Notes: generated by a model from the letters alone, not told the origin. A stretch of DNA of 64,000 bases from Desulfovibrio sp. ZJ369 (GCF_011039085.1 NZ_JAAKEI010000007.1:44050-108049), one strand, 5' to 3'. Positions 17,350-26,892 are shown, numbered from the stretch's first letter. Numbers and translations: made by a program.

Positions 17350-20040
17350 TTATTCTTCGGCAAGGGCCTCCGCAAAGCGGGCCCGCAGTGCCTGCAACTT
17401 GGCTTTGGCGTCCAAAAGCTGCGTGGCGCGTTCCTTTTCGCGGGCCACCACTTCGGCCGGGGCGCGGCTTACAAAGCTCTCGTTGCTCAACTTCTTGTTC
17501 ACGCCTGTCACGTCCTTTTCCAACCTGGCCAGTTCCTTGTCCAGACGCGCCAGCTCGCTGCTCAGATCCACGGCGCCGCGCAGGGGCACAATGACCTGGC
17601 AGCCCTGCACCACGGCCGAGGCCGAAGCTTTGGGCGCATGCACGTCGGCCCCCAGCGTCAGAGATTCCAGGCGGGCCAGGGTCAGCATCAGGCCCCGGTT
17701 TTCTTCGAGCAGCGCGGCCTGGGCCTGATCCACGGGATGCAGGAGCAAGCCCACCTTCTGGCCGGGGTTGATGCCCAGCTCGGCCTTGATGGTGCGCACG
17801 GCCACAATCACGCCCTGGATCAGCTCCATGCGGCAGGCTTCGGCCTCGCGCACACAGCCGGGCCGCAGGGGCGGATAGGGCTCCAGCGCGATATCCGTGG
17901 CTTTTTCCCCGGCCGCCACGGGCAGGGCCTGCCAGATTTCGGCGGTCACAAAGGGCATGATCGGATGCAGCAAAACCAGAAGCTCCCGCAGCACAAGCCA
18001 GAGCACATACTGGGCCGTCTCTTTGCGCGCAACGCCCTCCGCGCTTTCAGCGGCCTGCATGCCGGGCCCCATATCCGGCTTGATCAATTCCAGATACCAG
18101 TCGCAAAACTCATTCCAGAGGAATTTGTAGCCGAGCTGGGCCGCGTCGTTGAAGCGGTATTCGGCAAGCGCCCGATCCATGTCCAGCTTGATCATTTCCA
18201 GGCGGTGCAGAATCCACTGATGATGCAGGCCCTGCACGCTTTCCAGACTCACCGCCCGCGGCGCGTGCTCCGGCAGGTTCATCAGGGCGAAGCGCGCGGC
18301 GTTCCAGAGCTTGTTCACAAAATGGCGGTAGCCCTCAATGCGATCTTCGGAGAGGCGGATGTCCCGGCCCATGGCCGCAAAGGCCGTGAGCGTGAAGCGC
18401 AGGGCGTCGCAGCCGTATTTGTCGATCATGGACAGGGGATCAATGACGTTGCCCGTGGACTTGGACATCTTGCGGCCCGTGGCGTCGCGCACCAGGGCGT
18501 GCAGATAGACGTCCCGGAAAGGCGCCTGCTTCATGAAATGCAGGCCCATCATCATCATCCGGGCCACCCAGAAAAAGAGGATATCAAAGCCCGTGACCAG
18601 CACCGCGGTGGGATACCAGCGGGCCAGCTCCCTGGTCCGTTCCGGCCAGCCCAGGATCGAGAACGGCCAGAGCGCGGAGGAGAACCAGGTATCCAGCACA
18701 TCCTCGTCCTGGGCCAGATCGGCCGAGCCGCAGGCCGGGCAGGCAGCCGGAGCTTCCTCGGCCACGATCAGCCTGCCGCAAGCCTTGCAGGTCCAGGCCG
18801 GAATGCGATGCCCCCACCAGATCTGACGGCTGATGCACCAGTCGCGGATATTGTCCAGCCAATGATAATACGTCTTGAGCCAGGATTCCGGCAGAATCCG
18901 GGTCAGCTCGGGCACGGCCGCGCGCGCGGCCGGGGCCATTCTGGTGGCGGCCACGAACCATTGGGTTGAAACATGCGGCTCCACCACCGTATGGCAGCGG
19001 TAGCAATGCCCCACGGCGTGCTCCAGATCATCCACGCCCGCCAGGTCTCCGGCGGCCTCCAGATCGGCCGTGATGCGCTCGCGGCACTCCTGCTTGGAAA
19101 GCCCGGCGTACGGCCCAGCGGCAGCGGTCATCACGCCGTTTTCGTCAATGACCTGCACAAATTCCAGATTGTGTTTCTTGCCCAGCGTCCAGTCGTTGTG
19201 GTCATGGCAGGGCGTCACCTTCAGCGCGCCGGTGCCGAACTCCCGATCCACATACTTGTCCGCGATAATCGGCACTTCGCGGCCCAGCACCGGCACGCGC
19301 GCGGTTTTGCCCACCAGATGCCGGTAGCGCTCATCCTCAGGATGCACGCACACGGCCGTGTCGCCGGGGATGGTTTCCGGCCTGGTGGTGGCCACCACAA
19401 GGGCGCCCGAACCGTCCGCAAGATGGTAGCGCACGCGCCAGAGCTTGCCGCGCGTCTGCTCGTGCTCCACCTCGTCGTCGGCCAAAGCCGTGTGACAGCG
19501 CGAGCACCAGTTGATGATATAGTCGCCCTTGTAGATCAGGCCTTGATCATAGAGCTGCACAAAAACCTTGCGCACCGCGGCCGAGAGGCCTTCATCCATG
19601 GTGAAGCGCAGCCGCGTCCAGTCCACGGACGCGCCGAGAGCGCCGATCTGATCCAGGATGCGGTGCCCGTACTCCGCGCGCCAGGACCAGACCTTTTCCA
19701 CAAAGGCCTCGCGGCCCACGTCCTGGCGGGTCTTGCCTTCCCTGGCCAGAGCGCGCTCCACCACATTCTGGGTGGCAATGCCCGCGTGATCCGTGCCCGG
19801 CGCCCAAAGGACGTTTTTACCCTTCTGCCGGGCATGGCGGCAGAGCACGTCGATCAGGGTGAGGTTCAGGGCGTGGCCCATGTGCAGGGCCCCGGTGACG
19901 TTGGGCGGCGGGATGACAATGGAATAGGGCTCGCCGGGCGCGTCCGGGTCGGGCGTGAAAGTCTTGTTTTCTTCCCAGTGCCTGCGCCACCGGGCTTCCA
20001 CGTCATGGGGCTCGTAGCCTTTGGGGAGGGTGTCCGCCAT
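17350..20040 (-). CDS. valS: Valyl-tRNA synthetase
   Basis: The 896-residue class Ia synthetase charges tRNA-Val and edits Thr-tRNA-Val. The HIGH motif is HMGH (53-56), preceded by PPPNVTGAL; KMSKS is present as GRKMSKSTGN near residue 522; the editing insert (ATTRPETIPGDTAVCVHP) and a Cys4 zinc-ribbon-like segment (CKACG...CPACG) are visible. A C-terminal coiled-coil arm (SSELARLDKELARLEKD) is typical of ValRS. Cytoplasmic. Divergent from the gene at 20079 with only 38 bp between start codons. Confidence 0.97.
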   Translation of the reverse strand: MADTLPKGYEPHDVEARWRRHWEENKTFTPDPDAPGEPYSIVIPPPNVTGALHMGHALNLTLIDVLCRHARQKGKNVLWAPGTDHAGIATQNVVERALAREGKTRQDVGREAFVEKVWSWRAEYGHRILDQIGALGASVDWTRLRFTMDEGLSAAVRKVFVQLYDQGLIYKGDYIINWCSRCHTALADDEVEHEQTRGKLWRVRYHLADGSGALVVATTRPETIPGDTAVCVHPEDERYRHLVGKTARVPVLGREVPIIADKYVDREFGTGALKVTPCHDHNDWTLGKKHNLEFVQVIDENGVMTAAAGPYAGLSKQECRERITADLEAAGDLAGVDDLEHAVGHCYRCHTVVEPHVSTQWFVAATRMAPAARAAVPELTRILPESWLKTYYHWLDNIRDWCISRQIWWGHRIPAWTCKACGRLIVAEEAPAACPACGSADLAQDEDVLDTWFSSALWPFSILGWPERTRELARWYPTAVLVTGFDILFFWVARMMMMGLHFMKQAPFRDVYLHALVRDATGRKMSKSTGNVIDPLSMIDKYGCDALRFTLTAFAAMGRDIRLSEDRIEGYRHFVNKLWNAARFALMNLPEHAPRAVSLESVQGLHHQWILHRLEMIKLDMDRALAEYRFNDAAQLGYKFLWNEFCDWYLELIKPDMGPGMQAAESAEGVARKETAQYVLWLVLRELLVLLHPIMPFVTAEIWQALPVAAGEKATDIALEPYPPLRPGCVREAEACRMELIQGVIVAVRTIKAELGINPGQKVGLLLHPVDQAQAALLEENRGLMLTLARLESLTLGADVHAPKASASAVVQGCQVIVPLRGAVDLSSELARLDKELARLEKDVTGVNKKLSNESFVSRAPAEVVAREKERATQLLDAKAKLQALRARFAEALAEE

Positions 20041-20078
20041 CTTGCTTTCTCCGTGAAAGGCGGCGATACTGCGCCGCT

Positions 20079-21428
20079 ATGCACGACGCGCGGCCGATCT
20101 GTATTTTATGGGATGCGTCCCACATCTGGGGGCTCATGGCCTGGCGCGCGTTACGCGCCCTGGGCCTGGCCTGCCGCCTGGTCAAGGGCAAAGAAATAGC
20201 TGAAGGCGCGCTTTTAGGCAAGCAGGGCCGGGCAGAGCGATCGTGCTCCCCTGGCTGCGCCTCCACGCCCCTTCTGCTGGTTCCGGGGGGCAACGCCCGC
20301 CTCAAGGCCTTGGCCCTGGGCAAGGCGGGGCGCAAGGCCGTGCGCGCCTATCTGGCCAGGGGCGGCAGTTATCTGGGTTTTTGCGGGGGCGCGGGTCTTG
20401 CGCTCAGCCAGCGCGATGCGCGGGACGGCCTGAATATCTGCCCCTGGTCGCGCGCCGCCTATCCCGAACGCCTGCATCATCTGATTTCCGGCCATGTGCG
20501 AGTGCGCGCGCACTGCCAGGGCGACGCCAGGCTGCTGCCCGCCTTTCTTCAGGATGCGAGCCGCGAGCGCGGCCTTTCCCTGCCGGTCTGGTGGCCGGGC
20601 CGTTTTGCCCCGGAAGAGCGTGACGACGTCAGCGTGCTGGCCGCGTACGCCGCGCCCGATACGGACTTCTGGCTTGCGGATTTGCCCCTGCAGGGCATTC
20701 CGGCACAGGTCTTCGAGGCCTGGCAGGCCTTGTACGGAGTCAATCTGTCCGCGGATTTTCTCACGGATCAACCTCTGGTGATCAGTGGGGCGTTCGGCAA
20801 GGGCCGCTATGTTCTGAGCTATTCCCATCTGGAAACGCCCGAAAGCCGCGACGCCAACGCCTGGCTGGCCCATTTGCTGCGCGCCCTGACCGGGCTTGAG
20901 CCGGGCGCGGAGCTGATCCCGGCCTGGAATCTGCACGAGCCGGGCGCGGCCTGGGCGGACGACAGCCGCGGCGCGCCCCTGCTGGAAGGGTTGCGCATGA
21001 CCCGCGCCCTGCTGGATCTGGCTGTGGATCACAATCTTTTTTTCGAGCGCGCGCCCTGGCTCTGGGGCTGGCGCGCGGGCTTGCCGGGCGCGGCCTGCAA
21101 CAATCTGCACGCCGCGCTCTGCACGGCCGTCAGCCTTGCGCCCGGCAAGGCCGCGCTGGACTTCTGGGATACGGCCCGCCCGCGTTTTGCCAGGCTCATG
21201 CCCCTGTTTCAGGCCGGAGCAGAAGGCTATCTGCTGGCCTGCCGCCTGGCCGAAACCCTGGCTCCCAGCCTGCCTGACGCGGTGGACAAACGCGGCCTCA
21301 GCAACCAGCGCGAAGCCCTGTTCGGCCACGCCATGCACGGCGGCGGTCTGGTTGAGGAATTGCTGACCATCGTGGAGGAGTTGATCTACCTCTCCCAGGA
21401 CTGCCCGGCGCGCGGTTCACGGGCCTGA
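20079..21428 (+). CDS. BPL_N (glutamine amidotransferase-like) domain protein
   Basis: The 449-residue protein begins with a class-I-amidotransferase-like fold: ILWDASHIWG, then LLVPGGNARLKALALGK and GGSYLGFCGGAGLAL, where the Cys of GFCGG occupies the nucleophile-elbow position. This matches the N-terminal domain found in eukaryotic biotin protein ligases (BPL_N) and in stand-alone bacterial proteins. The C-terminal 200 residues are helical and not recognised. No biotin ligase domain is present. Function unknown. Start ATG 20079 is only 38 bp from valS, and its ribosome binding site is weak. Confidence 0.65.
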   Translation: MHDARPICILWDASHIWGLMAWRALRALGLACRLVKGKEIAEGALLGKQGRAERSCSPGCASTPLLLVPGGNARLKALALGKAGRKAVRAYLARGGSYLGFCGGAGLALSQRDARDGLNICPWSRAAYPERLHHLISGHVRVRAHCQGDARLLPAFLQDASRERGLSLPVWWPGRFAPEERDDVSVLAAYAAPDTDFWLADLPLQGIPAQVFEAWQALYGVNLSADFLTDQPLVISGAFGKGRYVLSYSHLETPESRDANAWLAHLLRALTGLEPGAELIPAWNLHEPGAAWADDSRGAPLLEGLRMTRALLDLAVDHNLFFERAPWLWGWRAGLPGAACNNLHAALCTAVSLAPGKAALDFWDTARPRFARLMPLFQAGAEGYLLACRLAETLAPSLPDAVDKRGLSNQREALFGHAMHGGGLVEELLTIVEELIYLSQDCPARGSRA

Positions 21429-21506
21429 GCCGGGGCAGGACCGGCCTGAGGACAGAGACGCCCGGCAGCGGCCCCAAGAGCGGGGCCTTGGCCAGCCGGT
21501 CTTGTT

Positions 21507-21520
21507 TGTTCAAACAAACA
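21507..21520. promoter_or_regulatory. Palindromic motif TGTTCAAACAAACA, copy 1
   Basis: GTTTGTT-CA-AACAAAC is a near-perfect dyad within 21505-21520. The 14-mer TGTTCAAACAAACA recurs at 40310-40323 upstream of por. It lies 118 bp before the membrane protein gene at 21638. Candidate binding site for a shared regulator. Confidence 0.35.
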
Positions 21521-21637
21521 GGATTGGCCCGCGCGCCTGAATTGCGTAGATTGTCCCCGTGTGGACGCACGGCCCGGCACGGCGGAGAGCGGATCCGGAC
21601 AGGCCACGTCGCGGATTTTTGTTTGTGAGAGGCGCGT

Positions 21638-22216
21638 ATGCTGAACGAGATGGTGAAAAAATACGGCGCAAAGGGCAAAGGACTCAGCGCGCACGACAAT
21701 GTGATCATCAAAGGCATGAAGGCCCTGCACCTGCTGGCCGCCACAGCCTGGGCAGGCGGCGCCCTTTCCATGCAGGCGCTCAGTTTTCTGAAGCTTTCGT
21801 CCGCAGATCCGGCTTTTGCCGCGCTGGTGGGCCAATGCCTGCACTTTGTGGATACCTGGGTGGTGATGCCCGGGCTGGCAGGCTGCCTGCTCACCGGCCT
21901 GTTCTATTCCACCTGCACGTCCATCGGCTTTTTCAAATTCGCCTGGATCGGCTACAAATGGCTGATCAGCCTCTGCGCTGGCTTCTGGGGCACCGTGTTC
22001 TGGGGCCCGTGGGGCGACGCCTGGATCGGGCTGCTGGCGTCCCGGGGCCTGGACGGGCCGCTGCGTTTCGTGCGGGCCTGCATCCTGCCCGAAAGCATGC
22101 GGGAAGGCGCTCTGCAACTGGCAATCATTCTTTCCATGTGCCTGATTTCCGTGTACCGCCCCCTTTCCTTCCGCTTCCGGTCGCAGGGGTGGACGCACGA
22201 GGACGCCGGACACTGA
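21638..22216 (+). CDS. Small integral membrane protein
   Basis: The 192-residue protein has about four hydrophobic segments: GMKALHLLAATAWAGGALSM, VVMPGLAGCLLTGLFYSTC, FAWIGYKWLISLCAGFWGTV and a C-terminal ALQLAIILSMCLISVY. The His in the first segment (KALHLLAATAWAGG) resembles heme-ligand helices of some b-type membrane proteins and DUF2269-like families, but this is weak. GAGAGG precedes ATG 21638. It faces htpG convergently, and the palindromic motif at 21507 lies upstream. Function unknown. Confidence 0.68.
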   Translation: MLNEMVKKYGAKGKGLSAHDNVIIKGMKALHLLAATAWAGGALSMQALSFLKLSSADPAFAALVGQCLHFVDTWVVMPGLAGCLLTGLFYSTCTSIGFFKFAWIGYKWLISLCAGFWGTVFWGPWGDAWIGLLASRGLDGPLRFVRACILPESMREGALQLAIILSMCLISVYRPLSFRFRSQGWTHEDAGH

Positions 22217-22333
22217 GGCTCTCGGCAGCCTGCCTTTGAAAAAGCGCAAGGGCGTTCGGGAACCGCTGGAACATGCCCTGTGCGGCTGGCGAACGCCCTG
22301 TGCGGCAGATTCCTGCAAAGACTTTTGCAGTTG

Positions 22334-24298
22334 CTATATCTTCCTGACCTCCGTATACCAGGCCGCGGCCTCTTCCAGCAGCTTGTTGGCGCGCGCGGCC
22401 AGGGCCTGCGGATCCTTAAGGTAGCCGTCCAGCAGCAGGGCGGCGTCAAAAAGGCCCTGGGTCATTTCAGACAGCGTCCTGTCCTGCGCATCGGCCTTGT
22501 AGATCCGCAACATGCTGCGCAGCAGCGGGTGATCGCGGTTGACCTCCAGAACCTTCACCGGCAGGGAGTCATCCTTCTGCATGACTTTGAGCAGCTTTTC
22601 CATGGATGAGGAAAGCCCGCCGTCAGGGGAAACCAGCACCGCCGGGCTGTCTGCCAGACGGTGCGAGACGCGCACATCAGTGACCCTCTCGCCCAGGATC
22701 TCTTTCATGCGTTTGAGCAAATCCTCAAAGGTGGCATTGTCCGCTTCGGTAAGCGGCGCCGCGGCTTCCCTGCTTTCGCCCTCCTTGTCCTCAAAGGCGC
22801 TCAGGGCGTCATCGGCCGCGCTTTCCACGGATTTGAAATCCCATTCCTTATACTTGCCGATGCCTTCCATGACAAATTCGTCCACCGGCTCGAAAAGATA
22901 GAGCACCTCAATGCCCTTCCTGCGGAAAAGCTCCATATGGGGATTGAGCCTGGCGGCCTCGCGATTGGGCGCGGCCACATACCAGAAGGTTTTCTGGCTC
23001 TGGGGCGCGCGGGACATATATTCGTCCAGGCTGGTCAGCAGTTCGGCCTCCGGCAGGCTTGAGGAGTTGAAGCGCAGCAGCGCGCTGATCCGCTCGCGAT
23101 TGGGGTAATCGTGGTAGCCGAGCTTGAAGACTTTGCCGTGCAGCCGCCAGAAACGGTTGTATTGCTCCGCATTGTCCCTGGCCGTTTTTTCCAGATGGCT
23201 CAGGGTCTGCTTGACAATGACCTGATGGATCTTGCGCAGCAGCACGTTTTCCTGGAGCGTCTCGCGCGAAATATTGAGGGGCAGATCCTCGGTGTCCACC
23301 ACGCCCTTGAGAAAGGCCAGGTATTCGGGGATCAGCTCTTTGTTGCGGTTCTGGATGAGCACCCGCCGGGCATAGAGATCCAGACCCCAGAAATCGCGAT
23401 CCGCGCCAAAGAAATCCTGCGCGCTGTCCGGGATGAACAGCAGGGCATTGAACTGCACCGGCACATCCACCGCAATATGCAGAACATCCAGAGGGGCCTT
23501 GGCGTCATAGGTCAGGGATTTGTAAAAATTGTCATATTGCTCCTTGCTGACTGCGGATTTGGGCTCGCGCCAGAGCGCGGGCTGGGTGTTGACCCGCTCC
23601 CCGTCCACGAAAACAGGAAAGGGCACAAAGGCCGAATGCTTGCGGATGGCCGACTCCACCCGGAATTTTTCCAGAAATTCCACGGCGTCGTCCTTGAGAT
23701 GCGCTTTGACCGTTGTGCCGCGCGCGGGCTCGGCTGCGTCGGAAGGCGCAATGCTGTAGGATCCCAGGCCGTCGCTGGTCCAGACATGGGCCGCGGCGTC
23801 CTTGCCGAAGGCCGGGCGGGAAGTCACTTCCACCTTGTCGGCCACCATAAAGACCGAATAAAAGCCCACGCCGAAACGGCCGATGATGTTGGCCGCATCC
23901 GGCGTCTCGGCCTCGCCGCCGCTTGTGCCGTTGCCCTTGGACTTGCGCGTCTCGGCCTCGGCCGCCAGATCCGCCAGAAATTCCTCGGAACCGGACTTGG
24001 CGATAGTGCCCAGGTTTTCGGCCAGTTCCTCGGCCGTCATGCCTGTGCCGGTGTCGGCGATGGTCAGGGTTTTGGCATCCTTGTCGATGCTGATCCGGAT
24101 TTCCAGCGGCAGTTCCGTATCGCGCGGCTTTTCGCCGCGGCTGATGCGAAAGCGCAGCTTGTCCAACGCGTCCGAGGCATTGGAAATGAGCTCGCGCAGA
24201 AAGATTTCGCGATTGGTGTACAGGGAATTGGTCAGGATCTGCAGAACCTTGCGTACTTCAGCGCGAAATTGACGGGTCTTTTTGCCGGCTTCGGCCAT
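22334..24298 (-). CDS. htpG: Molecular chaperone HtpG (Hsp90 family)
   Basis: The 654-residue ATP-dependent chaperone. The GHKL ATPase domain shows YTNREIFLRELISNASDALDK split by its usual Asn/Asp motifs: the catalytic Glu and Asn in LRELISNASDA, DTGTGMT, and GRFGVGFYSVFMV. The middle and C-terminal dimerisation domains are complete. ATG 24298 is preceded by AGGAGG. An acidic insert (GEAETPDAANIIG) follows GNGTSGG near residue 120. Cytoplasmic. Single gene. Confidence 0.96.
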   Translation of the reverse strand: MAEAGKKTRQFRAEVRKVLQILTNSLYTNREIFLRELISNASDALDKLRFRISRGEKPRDTELPLEIRISIDKDAKTLTIADTGTGMTAEELAENLGTIAKSGSEEFLADLAAEAETRKSKGNGTSGGEAETPDAANIIGRFGVGFYSVFMVADKVEVTSRPAFGKDAAAHVWTSDGLGSYSIAPSDAAEPARGTTVKAHLKDDAVEFLEKFRVESAIRKHSAFVPFPVFVDGERVNTQPALWREPKSAVSKEQYDNFYKSLTYDAKAPLDVLHIAVDVPVQFNALLFIPDSAQDFFGADRDFWGLDLYARRVLIQNRNKELIPEYLAFLKGVVDTEDLPLNISRETLQENVLLRKIHQVIVKQTLSHLEKTARDNAEQYNRFWRLHGKVFKLGYHDYPNRERISALLRFNSSSLPEAELLTSLDEYMSRAPQSQKTFWYVAAPNREAARLNPHMELFRRKGIEVLYLFEPVDEFVMEGIGKYKEWDFKSVESAADDALSAFEDKEGESREAAAPLTEADNATFEDLLKRMKEILGERVTDVRVSHRLADSPAVLVSPDGGLSSSMEKLLKVMQKDDSLPVKVLEVNRDHPLLRSMLRIYKADAQDRTLSEMTQGLFDAALLLDGYLKDPQALAARANKLLEEAAAWYTEVRKI

Positions 24299-24377
24299 AA
24301 CGAACCTCCTGGATTACAACATTACCCGTTACAGTAAGGCCGTATTGCGCGGCGTCAAGGATCAGCCGATCTCAGGA

Positions 24378-24466
24378 GGGATTCACCTTTGAGATGACTG
24401 TCTTACAAAGTTCATTGTAATTTTACATGATTGAAAAAGAAATTTCACTCGAAAAATGAATCCTTC
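24378..24466 (+). promoter_or_regulatory. 88-bp paired leader element, copy 1 (upstream of cydA)
   Basis: GGGATTCACCTTTGAGATGA ... TTCATTGTAATTTTACATG ... AATCCTTCC recurs at 48801-48890 with about 80% identity over the full length. The ends form a short inverted repeat (GGATTCA / TGAATCC), and the centre TTCATTGTAA...TACATGATTGAA is imperfectly palindromic. The AT-rich centre could include a promoter (TTACAA, 17 bp, CATGAT). It ends 73 bp before cydA. Confidence 0.55.
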
Positions 24467-24538
24467 CATATCAACTATTGCTTGCTTTTTGGCGAACTTC
24501 AGGCTATCTGCCATAGACGAAGTCGTAAGGAGGCCCTA

Positions 24539-25864
24539 ATGGACGTTGTGATGCTTTCACGGCTGCAATTCGCTGTGGCCGTGTTTTTTCATTTTATTTT
24601 CGTGCCCCTGACCCTCGGCCTTTCCGTAATTATCGCCTGGATGGAAACCCGCTATGTGCGCACCGGCGATGAAATATGGAAACGCCATGCCAAATTCTGG
24701 GGCAAACTTTTCCTCATCAACTTTACGCTGGGCGTGGTGACCGGCATTACTCTGGAATTTCAGTTCGGCACCAACTGGTCCCGCTATTCCGAGTATGTAG
24801 GCGATATTTTCGGCTCGCTTCTGGCCATTGAAGCCACGGTGGCCTTTTTTCTGGAATCCACCTTTCTGGCCATCTGGCATTTCGGCTGGAACAAGGTCGG
24901 CAAAAAAACCCACCTGCTCTGTATCTGGCTGGTGGCCCTTGCGGGCAACATTTCCGCCTTGTGGATCATTCTGGCCAACGGCTTCATGCAGCGCCCGGTG
25001 GGCTATGTGATCAACGAGGCCGCGGGCCGGGCCGAGCTTGCCAATTTCTGGGACGTGGTTTTCAACGGCTACGCCTGGGGCATGTTTGCGCATACCGTGC
25101 TGGCGGCCTGGGCCCTGGGCGGCTTTTTCGTGCTCGGAGTTTCGGCCTGGCATCTTCTGCGCAACAGGAACCAGGCCCACACGGATTTTTTCCGCCGTTC
25201 CTTCAAAATGATTGCGCCCTGGACCCTGATTCTGACTCTTGTTCTGGTGCTCAGCGGCGATGAGCAGGGCAAAGCCGTGGCCGAGCACCAGCCCGCCAAG
25301 CTGGCGGCCATGGAATCCCACTGGGAAAGCGGCACGAACGCGCCTTTCTATCTGATGGTCTGGCCTGATCCGGACAACGAGCGCAACAGCATCCAGGCCG
25401 TGGGCATTCCGGGGCTTTTGAGCTGGATCGCCTACAATCGCACCGACGCCGAGGTCAAGGGCCTCAAGAGCTTCCCCAAGGAAGACCGGCCCCCGGTCAC
25501 GCCCGTGTTCTGGTCCTTCCGGCTGATGGTGGCCCTGGGCATGCTCTTCCTTCTGCTTTCTCTGGCGGCCACCCTACAGCGCAAGCGCCAGATGCCCTGC
25601 CGGGGGCTCCTGAAAGCCCTGGTCTGGAATATACCCCTGCCCTACATCGGTCTGATGCTGGGCTGGGCCGTGGCCGAAATAGGCCGCCAGCCCTGGATCG
25701 TCTACGGGCTTATGCGCACCACCGACGCCGTGTCCCCGGTGCCGGCCTCCAATGTGGCCATCTCGCTGGGCGCCTTCATCCTGGTTTATTCGGCGCTGGG
25801 CATCCTCGATATCTATCTGCTGCGCAAATACGCGCTCAAGGGCCCTGACGCCCGGGAGGCATAG
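24539..25864 (+). CDS. cydA: Cytochrome bd ubiquinol oxidase subunit I
   Basis: The 441-residue subunit I oxidises quinol and carries the hemes of cytochrome bd. Predicted ligands: His18 (heme b595 side), His185 (MFAHTVLA) and Met330 (FRLMVALG) for heme b558, and Glu98 (AIEATVAFF). The short Q-loop has QPAKLAAMESHW, and GWAVAEIGRQPW is the CydA signature. The start at 24539 (MDVVMLSRLQF) has AAGGAGG at 24527-24533; an upstream in-frame ATG at 24431 lies in the leader element and is rejected. Two bp before cydB. In an anaerobe the enzyme serves high-affinity oxygen removal. Confidence 0.96.
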   Translation: MDVVMLSRLQFAVAVFFHFIFVPLTLGLSVIIAWMETRYVRTGDEIWKRHAKFWGKLFLINFTLGVVTGITLEFQFGTNWSRYSEYVGDIFGSLLAIEATVAFFLESTFLAIWHFGWNKVGKKTHLLCIWLVALAGNISALWIILANGFMQRPVGYVINEAAGRAELANFWDVVFNGYAWGMFAHTVLAAWALGGFFVLGVSAWHLLRNRNQAHTDFFRRSFKMIAPWTLILTLVLVLSGDEQGKAVAEHQPAKLAAMESHWESGTNAPFYLMVWPDPDNERNSIQAVGIPGLLSWIAYNRTDAEVKGLKSFPKEDRPPVTPVFWSFRLMVALGMLFLLLSLAATLQRKRQMPCRGLLKALVWNIPLPYIGLMLGWAVAEIGRQPWIVYGLMRTTDAVSPVPASNVAISLGAFILVYSALGILDIYLLRKYALKGPDAREA

Positions 25865-25866
25865 TC

Positions 25867-26892
25867 ATGTTGGAAACCACCTGGTTTGTGCTCTGGGCCC
25901 TGCTCTGGGCCGCATATTTCGTCCTGGACGGCTTTGACCTGGGCATGGGCGCGCTGCTGCCCTTCCTCGGCAAAACCGAGACCGACCGCCGGATCATGTA
26001 CAATGCCGCCGGTCCCTTCTGGGACGGCAACGAGGTCTGGCTGATCGCGGCCGGCGGCGTGACCTTCGCGGCTTTTCCCACGGCCTACGCGCTCATGTTC
26101 AGCGCGCTTTACGCGCCCCTGCTGCTTCTGCTCTTCGCCCTGATTTTCCGCGCCGTGTCTTTTGAGTTCCGCGGCAAGGTGGAACATGCCTCCTGGCGCT
26201 CCTTCTGGGACGGCGTGCACTTTCTGGCCAACCTGCTGCCCTGCCTGCTGCTGGGCGTGGCTTTCGCCAACCTGTTCATGGGCATCCCGGTGGACGCGCA
26301 GGGCATCTATCACGGCAATCTGCTCAAGCTGCTCAATCCTTACGGTCTGGCGGGCGGCGTGTTCTTTCTCTGCATGTTCACCCTGCACGGGGCCATCTGG
26401 CTCGCCATCAAGAGCAGAGGCCAACTGCAGACCAGCGCTCTGGCCGCGGCCACCATGCTCTGGCCGCTCATGCTGGCGCTGCTGGTTGTCTTTTTGATCA
26501 TGACCGCCTTTTACACCAAACTCTATGCCAATTACCTGGCCATGCCAGCGCTCTTCGCGCTGCCGCTGCTGGCCCTGGCGGGCCTGCTGGGCGCGCGCGC
26601 CATGCTGCGGGCAGGCAGGCTCTGGCTGGCCTGGGGCTGCAGCGCCCTGTTCATCATTGGCGTGACGTACTTCGGCGTCATGGGCATGTACCCGGGCATG
26701 ATCATCTCCTCCCTGGACCCGGCGGCCACGGTGACGGCCTTCAACGGCTCTTCCAGCCCGCTGACTCTCAAGATCATGCTCGGCGTGGCAGTGGTCATGG
26801 TGCCTCTTGTTCTGATCTACCAGTTCTGGACCTACCGGATATTCTCTCAGCCGGTGACGGCCCGGGAACTTGAGGACGATCATGCATATTAG
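25867..26892 (+). CDS. cydB: Cytochrome bd ubiquinol oxidase subunit II
   Basis: The 341-residue polytopic membrane subunit pairs with CydA. YFVLDGFDLGMGALLPF and GPFWDGNEVWLI are CydB signatures, and about eight hydrophobic segments are visible. It starts 2 bp after cydA, so the genes are translationally coupled. No cydX/ybgT-type mini-gene is evident after it. A short hairpin (AGGGCAG/CTGCCCT, 26891-26916) begins at the stop codon, and an intrinsic terminator follows at 27042. Confidence 0.96.
   Translation: MLETTWFVLWALLWAAYFVLDGFDLGMGALLPFLGKTETDRRIMYNAAGPFWDGNEVWLIAAGGVTFAAFPTAYALMFSALYAPLLLLLFALIFRAVSFEFRGKVEHASWRSFWDGVHFLANLLPCLLLGVAFANLFMGIPVDAQGIYHGNLLKLLNPYGLAGGVFFLCMFTLHGAIWLAIKSRGQLQTSALAAATMLWPLMLALLVVFLIMTAFYTKLYANYLAMPALFALPLLALAGLLGARAMLRAGRLWLAWGCSALFIIGVTYFGVMGMYPGMIISSLDPAATVTAFNGSSSPLTLKIMLGVAVVMVPLVLIYQFWTYRIFSQPVTARELEDDHAY

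Noticed and set aside
16471..18969. An 832-codon plus-strand frame opposite valS
   Set aside because: Antisense to valS and the exported protein gene; no recognisable domain.
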